A DNA stretch of 64,000 bases from Teratosphaeria epicoccoides. Its lineage: Eukaryota > Ascomycota > Dothideomycetes > Mycosphaerellales > Teratosphaeriaceae. Positions within the stretch are counted from its first letter, which is position 1. Each line of letters opens with the position of its first letter. Positions 1-9,207 of the stretch are shown piece by piece. The translations under genes and the position numbers were made by a program. A model generated the notes under the pieces. The model did not search any database. It saw nothing but the letters and a program-made list of their open reading frames with translations, and was not told the DNA's origin. The stretch spans positions 186,001 through 250,000 of the forward strand of contig JADDMT010000029.1 in assembly GCA_021401465.1 (NCBI GenBank), read 5' to 3'.

Positions 1-3000
1 AGATTGCACAGCTGAAGTCAGACCTGGAGGCTGAGATCAAGAAAGGGCAGGAGCAGACGCCAATGAGCCCCACAGGAAGGCTTTCGCAGCTGTTCAGGGC
101 TGCGCCAATCAGGAGTCCAAGCTACAACGCGCAGCAGACGCCCGGAGTGGATTCAGATGGGCCGAGTCCGGTTGCAGAATCGGAGTCACCCACATATGCT
201 TTGGCTGAGATATTGAGGGCTCTGGAACAAGACGCGATGCAAGCGGATTACTATGTCAGTCAAGCTAACGACCTGGTGGAGCTTTTCAAACGTCATCCGA
301 CGCTGAAGTATGATCTCGCGTGGTCGATCTTTGGACTGCGAATGCAGATGATGATGCTCAGTGACAGCAGGGAAGTGGTGGCTGCTGGGTATCGAGTGAT
401 ACGTTATGCCATTACGGATCGCAAGTCGCTCCAGTCGATACGTGCCCTGCACACGGATTATCTGGTCATTCTGTCTCTGGTCAAGGAGAGCAAAGCCAGG
501 GTTGAGAGAGAGCAGGCGCTGAAGTTCGTCCGAGCTTTCCTTGATGTCAAGGGAGGCGTGCGAGAAATACACCCAGCGATCGTGCGTATTGTTGTCGCCG
601 TGGCAGATCACCAGGACGATCAATTGAGAAGCATCGCAATTCTCACCTTGGCAGAAATCCTGCTCAAGGAGCCGACATTGGTAGTCAATGCGGGCGGTCT
701 TAGTGTGTTGTCAGAGGCCTTGGGCAGTGGTATCTACTTTGCACCAGAGACGCTGATTGGTCCGTTCCTGCATCTCATGGACCTGCCAGCACGGCGAGGG
801 CTGTTGAAGTCAGGTTTCGAATTCAGCACAGCTTTTGCGTCGTTCACGGAACCCATCCTCGGCCATGCACACGAAGATCGGCTGAAAGCAAGTGCAAGAG
901 TCGTGGCTGGCCTTTTCAAGAGCTGGCCTGGGCTGATGACGTTGTCACTGCACGACTTCTTACCCGTCAGATCTGTGGTGTCGTCCCTGTACATCGCGCA
1001 CCTGGCAGTCCGGACTGCCACGCTGGATCTCTTGATCGATATTCTTCGCATCAAGTCGCCTTCGTGGTCATCATCCTTCATTGGAGGGCGGCGGCTGACC
1101 ACGTATGGTCGCGTTACAAACCTCAAGTCCGAGGCGCCGACTTCACAGACCACAAGGAGACGTGCTGCTGACGAGGCGCAGAAGCGCAGTCTAGTGCGAC
1201 ACTTTACAGCAGTCAGCCTGGCAGTAATGCTTCGACAGGGGCTGTTGAAAGGTTTGATGCACGCTGAGGCCGACGCCCCGACTCTCGCTCTCAAGCGCAG
1301 AACGAGCTTGTTGATCGCCGAGGTCTTGCGCATGGCCAGCGAATTGTTGCCCTCGTCTTGGTCGTATGGCTTACAAGCACTCCCTGGGTTGTTCGAATCA
1401 GCGACGAGCTTCTCGAGTGAAGAGCGTTTCCAGTCAGTCGCAACAGTCTATCAGGTGGACAGCATCAATCGTACGCTCTACCGGTCCGTCTCTGGACAAG
1501 ATACGCAAACCAAGTCCAGCGATGACGCCACCGCGGCACGAGCGAGAGCCACCTCGAGATCGCAGGTCAATGCTGTGATGGACGAGACCCAGTTCCGGGC
1601 CAAAATGATTGATACCCAGATTCTGAACACCGTCAACTACACTAAGTGGGACTGGAATCTGATACATGAGCTCATCGAAGGACCAATGGTGAACCCGAAG
1701 AGATTGCAAGAGGCGATGATCACATCAAAATTCGTGCATCGTTTACTTGGCTTCTTGCGACCATTCAAGTATCGCTTCTCGGATGCTCCTAACACGAAAT
1801 CGAATCAACGTTACGTGCGGACGGCTTGTACATTACTCAAACTACTCCTGCAGACAAACGATGGCACGCGGTACCTGGAGAGCAACAAGCTTATTCCTCA
1901 AATTGGCGAGTGTCTTGCTCAGCAAGACCCAATGTCAGGTATCACGTCAAAGACACCTCTATTTTCACCAGAGCGCATGACGGAGACGCTGGTTGGCGGT
2001 TACTTTGCCATGCTCGGCGTCATGTGCAGTGACCCCAAAGGCATGCAGATCCTGGAGAAGTGGAAGATCATCAATATTTTCTACCACATCGTCGAGCTTA
2101 AGCATCGAGACGACCTGATTCGGGCTTTGTTGATGAACTTGGACTACACTTTGGACAGCCATCCAAGGATCATCTTGTCGAAAGCCATGATTGCCAGCTC
2201 AAAACAAATGCGCATGGTGGCTACAAGGATCCTGCGGAAATACGCCATGATGGCGATCGAAAACACCATCGTTGGTGGCGGCGCCGCTGAATGGGCCATC
2301 AAGCTACTCGTCGCACAGCTGTATGATCCTGAAATCGAAGTCTGCGAAGTTGCCATCAAGATTTTGGAGGAAGCTTGCAATGACATCCGCTCACTAGAGT
2401 ATGTCGTCAAGTGCCGACCTGCCCTAGATCATCTTGGTGAAATTGGTGCGCCTCTTCTCCTTCGCTTTCTGTCAACGTCAGTCGGATACCACTACCTCGA
2501 TGGCCTCGACTACATCACCAAGGAAATGGACGATTGGTTTCTCGGTCGGAATGACACGTATGTTACTATCGTTGAGGCCTCGCTTGCTCGCGCGCTTTCA
2601 GACCTACCTGACCAACCCGTGCATCCTCACGAAGAAGGACTGGCACCACAAGACTTCGGCCATGTGCCTCCGCATTTCTATCGAGAGCTCACGCGCACTG
2701 CAGAGGGCTGCAAGCTGCTCAAGGCGAAAGGGCACTTTATCGAGTTCGCAGCCACGATTCAGGACTTTGCCATGGAAGATGACGACCCGGAGACCATTCT
2801 CAAAGTCAAAGGCTGCTTGTGGGCCGTCGGTAATGTCGGATCGATGGAGCGCGGCGCGCCGTTCCTCGAGCAAACGGACGTGGTGAAGTACATTGTCCAG
2901 ATTGCCGAAGCATCGCAAGTCATGACACTTCGCGGGACAGCATTCTTCGTTCTGGGCCTGCTATCACGAAGCTTACATGGCCAAGAAATCCTGATCGACT

Positions 3001-3476
3001 ATGGATGGGATGGGACCACGAGCATCACAGGCGAGTCGCTGGGCTACGTCCTCCCAATGGACTTCAACAAGCTGTTCTCTCTGACGTCAACATCGTCTTC
3101 TACTTCCGGGTCCACTTCGATGTTGATCCGTAGCCGCAGAGGGTCTGTGGAAGACCCCGATCCCACCAATATTGGCATCCTCAACTCCATTGTCAAGTTA
3201 GGCAACACTGTCCTCACAAATAAGGCACTGGCGGAGTTGAATGTGTATAAGGTCAAGAAGGCGGCTGGGTTTCAAAAGCCTAATTTGTTCCGCAAAGCCA
3301 TGGTCCTACTGGCTAGTCATGCTTATCGCATACCCCAGTATAGGTTCGTGACTGATTTGTGGGATAAGAGTGTGCTGAGGAAGATTGTGCTTGGGGATCT
3401 CGAGGTGAGCAGTGAAGGTGAATGTGACAGTGAATACGAGGATGACGACGACGATGCTCATGGAGCGGCGCCATGA
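1..3476 (+). CDS. AVO3: TORC2 subunit, Rictor/Avo3 (Tsc11) homologue, 5' partial
   Basis: Scaffold subunit of TOR complex 2, which controls actin polarity and AGC-kinase phosphorylation at the plasma membrane. The frame is open from base 3, before the first visible Met at 63, so the gene starts outside the window. The first residues (IAQLKSDLEAEIKKG) look like the end of a coiled-coil HR1-type region. What follows is a long all-helical protein: a Rictor N-terminal block (about residues 60-480 from base 63), a middle domain with the YTKWDWNLI and EGPMVNPKRLQEA motifs typical of the family, and a conserved C-terminal block around GFQKPNLFRKAMVLLASHAYRIPQYRFV. It ends in an acidic tail. About 1,157 residues are visible, no intron is needed, and the stop is TGA at 3474. 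Identity is from family motifs. TOR itself lies on the same strand about 52 kb downstream. Confidence 0.9.
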   Translation, partial: IAQLKSDLEAEIKKGQEQTPMSPTGRLSQLFRAAPIRSPSYNAQQTPGVDSDGPSPVAESESPTYALAEILRALEQDAMQADYYVSQANDLVELFKRHPTLKYDLAWSIFGLRMQMMMLSDSREVVAAGYRVIRYAITDRKSLQSIRALHTDYLVILSLVKESKARVEREQALKFVRAFLDVKGGVREIHPAIVRIVVAVADHQDDQLRSIAILTLAEILLKEPTLVVNAGGLSVLSEALGSGIYFAPETLIGPFLHLMDLPARRGLLKSGFEFSTAFASFTEPILGHAHEDRLKASARVVAGLFKSWPGLMTLSLHDFLPVRSVVSSLYIAHLAVRTATLDLLIDILRIKSPSWSSSFIGGRRLTTYGRVTNLKSEAPTSQTTRRRAADEAQKRSLVRHFTAVSLAVMLRQGLLKGLMHAEADAPTLALKRRTSLLIAEVLRMASELLPSSWSYGLQALPGLFESATSFSSEERFQSVATVYQVDSINRTLYRSVSGQDTQTKSSDDATAARARATSRSQVNAVMDETQFRAKMIDTQILNTVNYTKWDWNLIHELIEGPMVNPKRLQEAMITSKFVHRLLGFLRPFKYRFSDAPNTKSNQRYVRTACTLLKLLLQTNDGTRYLESNKLIPQIGECLAQQDPMSGITSKTPLFSPERMTETLVGGYFAMLGVMCSDPKGMQILEKWKIINIFYHIVELKHRDDLIRALLMNLDYTLDSHPRIILSKAMIASSKQMRMVATRILRKYAMMAIENTIVGGGAAEWAIKLLVAQLYDPEIEVCEVAIKILEEACNDIRSLEYVVKCRPALDHLGEIGAPLLLRFLSTSVGYHYLDGLDYITKEMDDWFLGRNDTYVTIVEASLARALSDLPDQPVHPHEEGLAPQDFGHVPPHFYRELTRTAEGCKLLKAKGHFIEFAATIQDFAMEDDDPETILKVKGCLWAVGNVGSMERGAPFLEQTDVVKYIVQIAEASQVMTLRGTAFFVLGLLSRSLHGQEILIDYGWDGTTSITGESLGYVLPMDFNKLFSLTSTSSSTSGSTSMLIRSRRGSVEDPDPTNIGILNSIVKLGNTVLTNKALAELNVYKVKKAAGFQKPNLFRKAMVLLASHAYRIPQYRFVTDLWDKSVLRKIVLGDLEVSSEGECDSEYEDDDDDAHGAAP

Positions 3477-5173
3477 GAGATTCTCAGATCTCTGAGGGTG
3501 CGGCGTACAGTGGCGTTCCGACCGAAGTTTGGGAAGTGCGCGGAACACGGTACGGTTAAAAGGATAACGGGACGGTGGCGGCGCCGGCGTTGTGTTATAT
3601 GGCGGGGCTACAGACAATCTGCATTGGGCTGGCTAGGCGTTAATGGAGGTCACGTGCAGTGATGTCCACTTGACGAGTGGCATGCTGCTGACCTCACGCT
3701 GGGAGAGCTTGAGCATGAGTTCCAATCTAAGCGCGACGTGACCTCGCGAGTCATGCTGGCCCAGTAATCGTGACTCACTGCATGCATTGATGGTACGAAT
3801 CAAGTATCCTGGCTCGGTCCAGCAAGGCCCATACGATAGGTCGTGAGGGCGCTGCAACTAGCTGCTGCCGCATATGCGGTACTACGAGCCGGCGTGGGCC
3901 CAAATGCTGACGACCGTGCATGCACACTGCAGAGCGCTAGCTGCGCTGTGTACCTTGGACAATGCTGCCCGAGCGGGCTCAGTAGACACTAGCTGTCTGC
4001 GTTCTCTTCCAAACGTGGAGCTGGCCCCGGTCGAAACTTCGCACATCTCCTCAACTGATTTGATTCATATGTTATCTATCAATGACGAAGACGATCGGAT
4101 ACACTCACTGCGGGCAGAGCATCGCCAGGATCCTGGGCACAAGTCGCCGACCAAGATGATGTTGAACAGTGTCAACCCTCCGCCCCCTCCTACACACTAC
4201 CACTCAACGATTGTTGCGTTTGCGCGGGACCATCAACAGCATCGCATTCCCGCTAACGAGTATGGCGAGATATTTCCACGAGGACTGGCGTGTCTGAGCA
4301 GCACAAACCCCTGACGAACTCATTTGTCTAGATATTGGCCGCCGCGAGGTCCGACCGACTGGCAGGATTTCTCACGCTCCTCCACTCGCGATCGCCGCGA
4401 ACTAATGACGGCCGTTCCTCGATGAGTATCGCAAGAGCACATCCGAGGTGCAGTGGCGTATACGTTTCACGGGATCGTGTCGCTTCGGTCAGCCTAGGCA
4501 AAGTTACATTGGCACTCATGTTATAACAGTAGCCGGTGTGCTTGTGCAATGTCTTGCCACGCCGGGTGTCTTGTAAGCGACGACTCGGCCGGATTAGAAA
4601 TGATAAGGACACTTGAGAGCCCACTTTGCCGGCTCAAACTAGACGACTCGCATCTCAGACTGCCGGACTAAGATCAAATTGCCAACGACGCTAAAGGCCA
4701 CCATTCGACGTAATGAGAATCAAGACCACGTAGCGTTTGGTGTCTTGCAACTCAACAGTAACTTATGGTCGCTCGAATGCTTTGGAATATCTGCTCGAAT
4801 CTGTCAGGATAAATTTAACATGACAATGAAGACAGGAGGACGCTGTTCTTTTTTTTAGTCTCGATGCAACCTCATGTCGGCGTCATGAGTCGAGCCTTGG
4901 ATCCAGACCAATCCGCGTTGCAGCGGATTGGCGGTTCGCTCTGCGAATCTCTCGGAGCACTTCGATCCAAATATGGCCTGGAATTGCCAAGCTGTCATAA
5001 GTACTCGCCGAGACCACCGTGAAGCACCATTGAGCCCGTGCTCTCCCGCCCGAGGATCTTGCAACTGCTCATATAGCTAGATACTACCGTCGATACTTTG
5101 AGGACCTCCATCACCCACCCGACATACCCAAACGATCTCTCGGCGAAGGTTAACGCAACCGCTCACCGGAAAA
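3477..5173. other. intergenic, no gene recognised
   Basis: Short open frames exist (for example 3874-4314 on +) but their products are low-complexity, lack recognisable domains and show no splice-supported extension. I see no tRNA or repeat. The last 100 bases should hold the promoter and leader of the secreted-protein gene that follows. Confidence 0.5.
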
Positions 5174-5965
5174 ATGCACTGGTCATCCGCCTTCTCGGAA
5201 TCTGTCCGTGCCCTCCTTCTCTTCGCTGTCGTGGTTACAGCTGGAGTTGGAGATTCAAGCCAGCCAAAAAAGCCTGGTCTTCACGATCCATTCGACAGCG
5301 CCAAAACAAGAAACCTCTGCGGGGAAAACCTCAATCACTTCGACCAGCACGGCCAAATTCAATACATGACCATAAACGCCAAGTGCAATGCCCACGATGA
5401 GATAGTGATGGATTGTCTACAGGTCTCTCCGGGTGTGGGCGCGGAGGTGATTTCTAATTGGTTTTGCGCAGAAGACCAGACATGCATGCCTTTGTTTGGG
5501 TCTATGGAGGGCCAATCGGACGCAGGTTGCCGAACTATCGAAAGACTAGCGGGCACAGTAGAAAAGAAGTCCAGTGGCAACAGAGCCTGTTCGGCAGAAT
5601 TCACTATAAACCGAGGTCAACCGTCGCAAGACCTTCAAAGCCAAATCAGGCCGGACAACGCCGAGTACGATGGATTGTTTGAGGGATGCTCCATCGCCAA
5701 TGTTTATGAGCATAAGACCGTTGTTTCATCTGAGTATTGTGACCAGTTCAGTTTTCAATCGGTTACTCTAGGTCCTGGCGTTTACCGGGCGTGCGCCACG
5801 GTGAAAGAGGTACTGTCAAACATCGCAGTGCTTTTCTTTTGGATTCACTTCGAAGAAAAGAGCGACCCTACCCCAAAGAGGAGTCTAGAAAGGCTTGAGG
5901 GGAGGGATATCGTTACCATCGGAGAGCGGGCGGAACCCCTCGAGCGGTGGGATGAGCGAGCGTAG
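5174..5965 (+). CDS. putative secreted cysteine-containing protein, function unknown
   Basis: An intronless 263-residue frame. The N-terminus (MHWSSAF... then LLLFAVVVTAGVG) reads as a signal peptide with likely cleavage near residues 25-27. The mature part holds about ten cysteines, spread to near residue 205, in short blocks such as NLCGENL, NAKCNAH, NWFCAEDQTC, NRACSAEF and FEGCSIAN. A second hydrophobic patch (about residues 211-224, IAVLFFWIHF) precedes a charged tail rich in Glu and Arg. I do not recognise the family. The signal sequence plus cysteines suggests an extracellular or cell-wall protein, possibly an effector candidate, but that is inference. It stands alone in a gene-poor stretch. 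The hydrophobic patch could instead mark a membrane anchor or a reading-frame end that is not conserved. Confidence 0.55.
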   Translation: MHWSSAFSESVRALLLFAVVVTAGVGDSSQPKKPGLHDPFDSAKTRNLCGENLNHFDQHGQIQYMTINAKCNAHDEIVMDCLQVSPGVGAEVISNWFCAEDQTCMPLFGSMEGQSDAGCRTIERLAGTVEKKSSGNRACSAEFTINRGQPSQDLQSQIRPDNAEYDGLFEGCSIANVYEHKTVVSSEYCDQFSFQSVTLGPGVYRACATVKEVLSNIAVLFFWIHFEEKSDPTPKRSLERLEGRDIVTIGERAEPLERWDERA

Positions 5966-7264
5966 TGGGGAAAGGGGCGGTGTGAGATGGCTGTCAATCA
6001 GGTGCTTTTGTTCATTTTTGCTGGGGCAGGGTCGGGGAATCACGGCCGAGCTTTGTTGGGTGGGAGTGTGCTCTGAAGCTCGACAAGACTGCTTATATCT
6101 CTGTCACCAACGTCAGGCTAATGGTCTGCATGGTGCAAAACCGTTCAGACTCGCTTTGAGTCTCAGGATTTGAGCAGCGTATCAAAGAATAAATAATAAT
6201 AAACCCCGACACTATTCGTCACGGTTGTCTTCGCGTGAGAGGTGACTGGCTTGCTTGCGCAATACGAGACTGGACCCGGTGACCTCTGTTGAGCTCGCGA
6301 AGAAGTAACGCCGTTGAGCTTGCGCCGTCGTCAATCACTGCTCCTCAGCGTGCAGTCCGAGAAGCGTAACCTCGAATCAGCTCCACGCGCTCTTCAGAAT
6401 TTGACCGGGGATCAAGCCGACTCCAGTGACTCTGCCCGCACAGACGACAGACCTGGCGATCATCTCGCTCCCGGCGATGCCCACCTAGAAAGTAGCTTGG
6501 TACGCTGATTTGTCTCTGGAGGGCAGGGCAGCTTGCTCATCGCCGTGCCGTACAACATGTTGACAAGGATGCACTTTGCTCGCTCGTCTCGTGGGATCAT
6601 CTCAAATGCCTGCTCCACGGTCGTCGGAATCGCTACCATCTGCGCCGGAGAAACTGGCACTGCTGACGCCGGGGAAAGCGAATGCGTCGTCAAGCGCCAT
6701 CGCCGGACCTGGCCAACGCGGACGATTAGTCTGTCGATGCCACTCGAGTAGTGTGGTTTCCTAAACGACAGAGACTTCCCTGCCCGATCGATGAAGCTTC
6801 CGACGTTGCTTCGAGTAGTGGAATAGAGATGAATTCGTGTTTCGCACCCTCCTCTCCGCTCAGGCCCAGCTCAAAGTCATCTTTGTCCTGCATAGCGATC
6901 CTTCTGTCGTGGTTCCGCTCCGTGCGTGTGTCTAGATCGAGCCCCTGAGCTACTGGACTGTTGATGTTTCGTCGAAGGGCGATCTGAGCACGAGCGTCGG
7001 AGAGGGAATGGGTGGCGATATGTTGCCAGGTGAATGTTGTCGACCGGCGAAATAGATAGCTCGTTGATGTACTGCAGAACCCATCGAGAATGGAACTCGT
7101 AGTGAACATTTGTCAGCGTCTCAACAGCTCTGTACTCCTGTTATTAGCTTTCTCGGGAAAAAAGGGATAGAGGGACTTTCAGTCCCACGAGAAAAGTGGT
7201 GAGCAGGGCATAGCTCATAAAGGCAAGGGGGAGGAATACCAAACAAAAGACAGACAACGTCAGC
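5966..7264. other. intergenic, unassigned minus-strand open frames
   Basis: No gene is recognised. Two minus-strand frames (6726-7109, 127 residues; 6460-6693, 77 residues) read more like protein than the other short frames here, but they lie in different frames, show no domain I know and join by no obvious intron. They may be remnants of a decayed gene. An A/T-rich stretch at 6182-6200 may belong to the 3' end of the upstream secreted-protein gene. Confidence 0.35.
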
Positions 7265-7269
7265 AAAAA
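7265..7269 (-). terminator. Pol III terminator of tRNA-Thr
   Basis: A run of five T residues on the minus strand begins 19 nt after the tRNA discriminator base. T4-T5 runs end Pol III transcripts, which supports an active tRNA gene. Confidence 0.7.
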
Positions 7270-7287
7270 TACCGTGCTCCAACATAC

Positions 7288-7424
7288 TGCCCACTGACGG
7301 AATCGAACTGGGTCTTTGTCAGCGTAAGATATCGTACAAGCGTAAGTTGTCCTACCCGTCGATCTTCTCATGGTCGTCGAAATAGTAATACGAGTGAGAC
7401 GCTGTACCACTAAGCCAAGCGGGC
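7288..7424 (-). tRNA. tRNA-Thr(CGT) with two introns
   Basis: Acceptor strands GCCCGCT (7424-7418) and AGTGGGC (7295-7289) pair over 7 bp with one G-U, and the discriminator is A at 7288. The D-arm GGCTTAGTGGTACAGC follows. The anticodon stem TCTCA/TGAGA (7399-7395/7370-7366) is perfect, with loop CTCGTA..A and anticodon CGT at 7392-7390. A 17-nt intron (7388-7372) lies at the canonical 37/38 site. The T-stem GACGG (7360-7356) and its partner CCGTC are separated by an extra 48-nt insertion before the loop TTCGATT. With both insertions removed the RNA is 72 nt and folds as a complete cloverleaf. The B box (AGTTCGATTCC) remains intact, using the last bases of the insertion. An A/T-rich TATA-like stretch lies about 27-46 bp upstream (7451-7470). 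See the separate entry for the T-arm insertion. Confidence 0.85.
7308..7355 (-). other. 48-nt GT-AG intron-like insertion in the tRNA-Thr T-arm
   Basis: Seen directly: on the minus strand the insertion begins GTAGGA (7355 downward) directly after T-stem GACGG and ends GACCCAG (7308) directly before T-loop TTCGATT. A GCTGAC motif places its A 11 nt before the final AG, the usual spacing of a fungal branch point. An 8-bp direct repeat CTTACGCT occurs twice inside (7346-7339 and 7328-7321). The boundary can slide by one G, so position 52/53 or 53/54 of the tRNA fits equally, but only the latter gives GT...AG. Removal restores a 5-bp T-stem with a 7-nt loop. Splicing by the spliceosome is inference. 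Confidence 0.75.
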
Positions 7425-7769
7425 TGTGATAGGCTGAAAATACCGTCAAAATTAATATATATATAATTTTCCAAATTGCGTTTTGGAAAGTCGTTCTGAA
7501 CGATTACTTTGTGGAACTCTTTGAGACCGCATTGCTGTAAATCAAGCCCAGCGAGCTCCCAGGACGTGTCCGTCCACTCCAGCGTCACTCAATCGATCGA
7601 TACATGCCATCGGACTAGGGGCAAGTCTTGGCGTTTGCCAGCGCTGAAGCTTTGAACTTCCTGAACGTGAACTTCTCCCTCACGAGCGCATCAATATCAC
7701 AACAAAGACTGAGCACCCATCAAACGGCAACACCCGCCCCTCCAACACCAATCCAATACAAGCCAGACA

Positions 7770-8058
7770 ATGCCACCCAAAGGCGCCCTCCGCGGCGCGG
7801 GCCCAGTCGGCCGCCCACACCAACAAAGAGACGGCTATGCGCGCCAAGTCTACGAAGGCCTGACAAGCCCCGAGAACAGAAGCGTCGTCGCTTCGATTGC
7901 CTTCTTTACTGTGCGTCTGCTGTAGCCACCAAGAACCGCGAAAACAAAAAAGAATCAAATCCATGTAGAAAGCTAAAGTTCGACTGACGGCTCTCCCCCA
8001 GGCCGGCGTAGCGTTCCTCCACAGCAGCTGGTCGGAAGTCCTGCTCCCACCACTCTGA
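7770..8058 (+). CDS. TOM6: Tom6-like subunit of the mitochondrial outer-membrane translocase
   Basis: A 65-residue protein from two exons: 7770-7910 and 8002-8058. The intron starts GTGCGT and ends with a pyrimidine-rich CCCCCAG, phase 0. The protein begins MPPKGALRGAGPVGRP, a basic Gly/Pro-rich cytosolic head, then GYARQVYEGLTSPENRSVVASIAFF and a single C-terminal membrane helix AGVAFLHSSWSEVLLPPL. This matches the small tail-anchored fungal Tom6 family, which stabilises the TOM complex assembled around the Tom40 pore. Length and topology fit. The family call is from memory of the motif; another small TOM subunit is the main alternative. The start is the first ATG giving the conserved MPPK head. 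Confidence 0.7.
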
Positions 8059-8101
8059 CGCGACCAAGAGACGACGAGCGATGGGACGGTAAGAGAAGGC
8101 A

Positions 8102-8121
8102 GGAGCGGAGCGGAGCGGAGC
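8102..8121. repeat. (GGAGC)4 microsatellite
   Basis: Four tandem copies of GGAGC just after the TOM6 stop, in its likely 3' UTR. Confidence 0.8.
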
Positions 8122-8715
8122 CGCGTGGGGTGGGTGTACGATAGGTTTCTGAGGGCGGAGAGGTATGGACGGGACAGTAGCGCGGCGTTTGTGGATGGCA
8201 AAGGATGCGGATAGATTGCAGTCGTGAGACTTTGGCTACCTGGGTGTGAAGAGTAAGATCGCTGGGCTGAATGGGGCGAACGGACAGTACAGGGACAGGA
8301 GCCCGTACGTGTAATCAGATGGGCTTCTGCTTCACTCGATGGGGGGACAAGCATTTAACTAGCGAGGCTTTGACATGCCGTCTTCGTGGGCCCTTTCGAC
8401 AACATGTACGGGAAAACGCAAATACTCTCTCTTCCTATTCCTTTTCTCAGCACGCGGTGCTCTCATTGTTCCAGAAAGAGTTCGCGTCCATGCCGCGCTT
8501 GAAGCTTCTCCTTGTTCGCAGCCTCAGAATGTCGGGAATGCTTGAGAGCGTTTCTCAGAGTCGTAGACTACAGGTTTCTCATCCTCGGCCCGATCGGTAC
8601 GTTCGCCTTGGACGATTTGGCCTGGCTTTGGCTCAGACGCTATCAATGGTGACCAGTGTGTTACTGCCATCAACACCATCAATACCATCAACAGCATGCA
8701 CACCATCAACAGCAC

Positions 8716-8778
8716 GCACACCATGCACACCATGCACACCATGCACACCATGCACACCATGCACACCATGCACACCAT
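8716..8778. repeat. 9-bp minisatellite, seven copies of GCACACCAT
   Basis: Seven exact tandem copies of a 9-bp unit, flanked on the left by degenerate CACCATCAACAGC-like units. Because the unit is a multiple of three it keeps several frames open, which explains the long open frames at 8271-9319. I do not regard these as genes. Confidence 0.95.
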
Positions 8779-9207
8779 CACCTCGCATCCATCACAACAT
8801 ACACCCCTCACCCAAACCAAGCACCACACAATCCCGCCATCCAACCACTACCTCCCCAACCTCATCACCAAACCCATGCGACTCTATCGAAACCAAGCCG
8901 ACCGTCAACCAGCCTCAATTGAATTCGCCACACAAAAGCGTCAAAACACACCAATTCAAAACCTCAAAGTCTTTTGCATCTGCGAGACTAACAATGACGA
9001 CAGCGTCACCGATGCCCGACCTTTACAATCCCACCACCACGACAATTACCCTCGAAGCAAACGCGACTTGATCGACCCCAACCGGCACGAATCCAAACGC
9101 CATGCTCAAACGCTCAGCATCAACCAGGAAAACCCCGACATCCAGTACCGAATCCCCTCCGAGCCATCACTCTCTTTTCCTCTGTCTCTCCAATCCGGAA
9201 AGCGCAC

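Noticed and set aside
734..1333. 199-residue antisense frame in AVO3
   Set aside because: Shadow of the coding frame, no domain, Arg/Ser biased.
3874..4314. 146-residue plus frame
   Set aside because: No domain, no splice support, composition like random G/C-balanced DNA.
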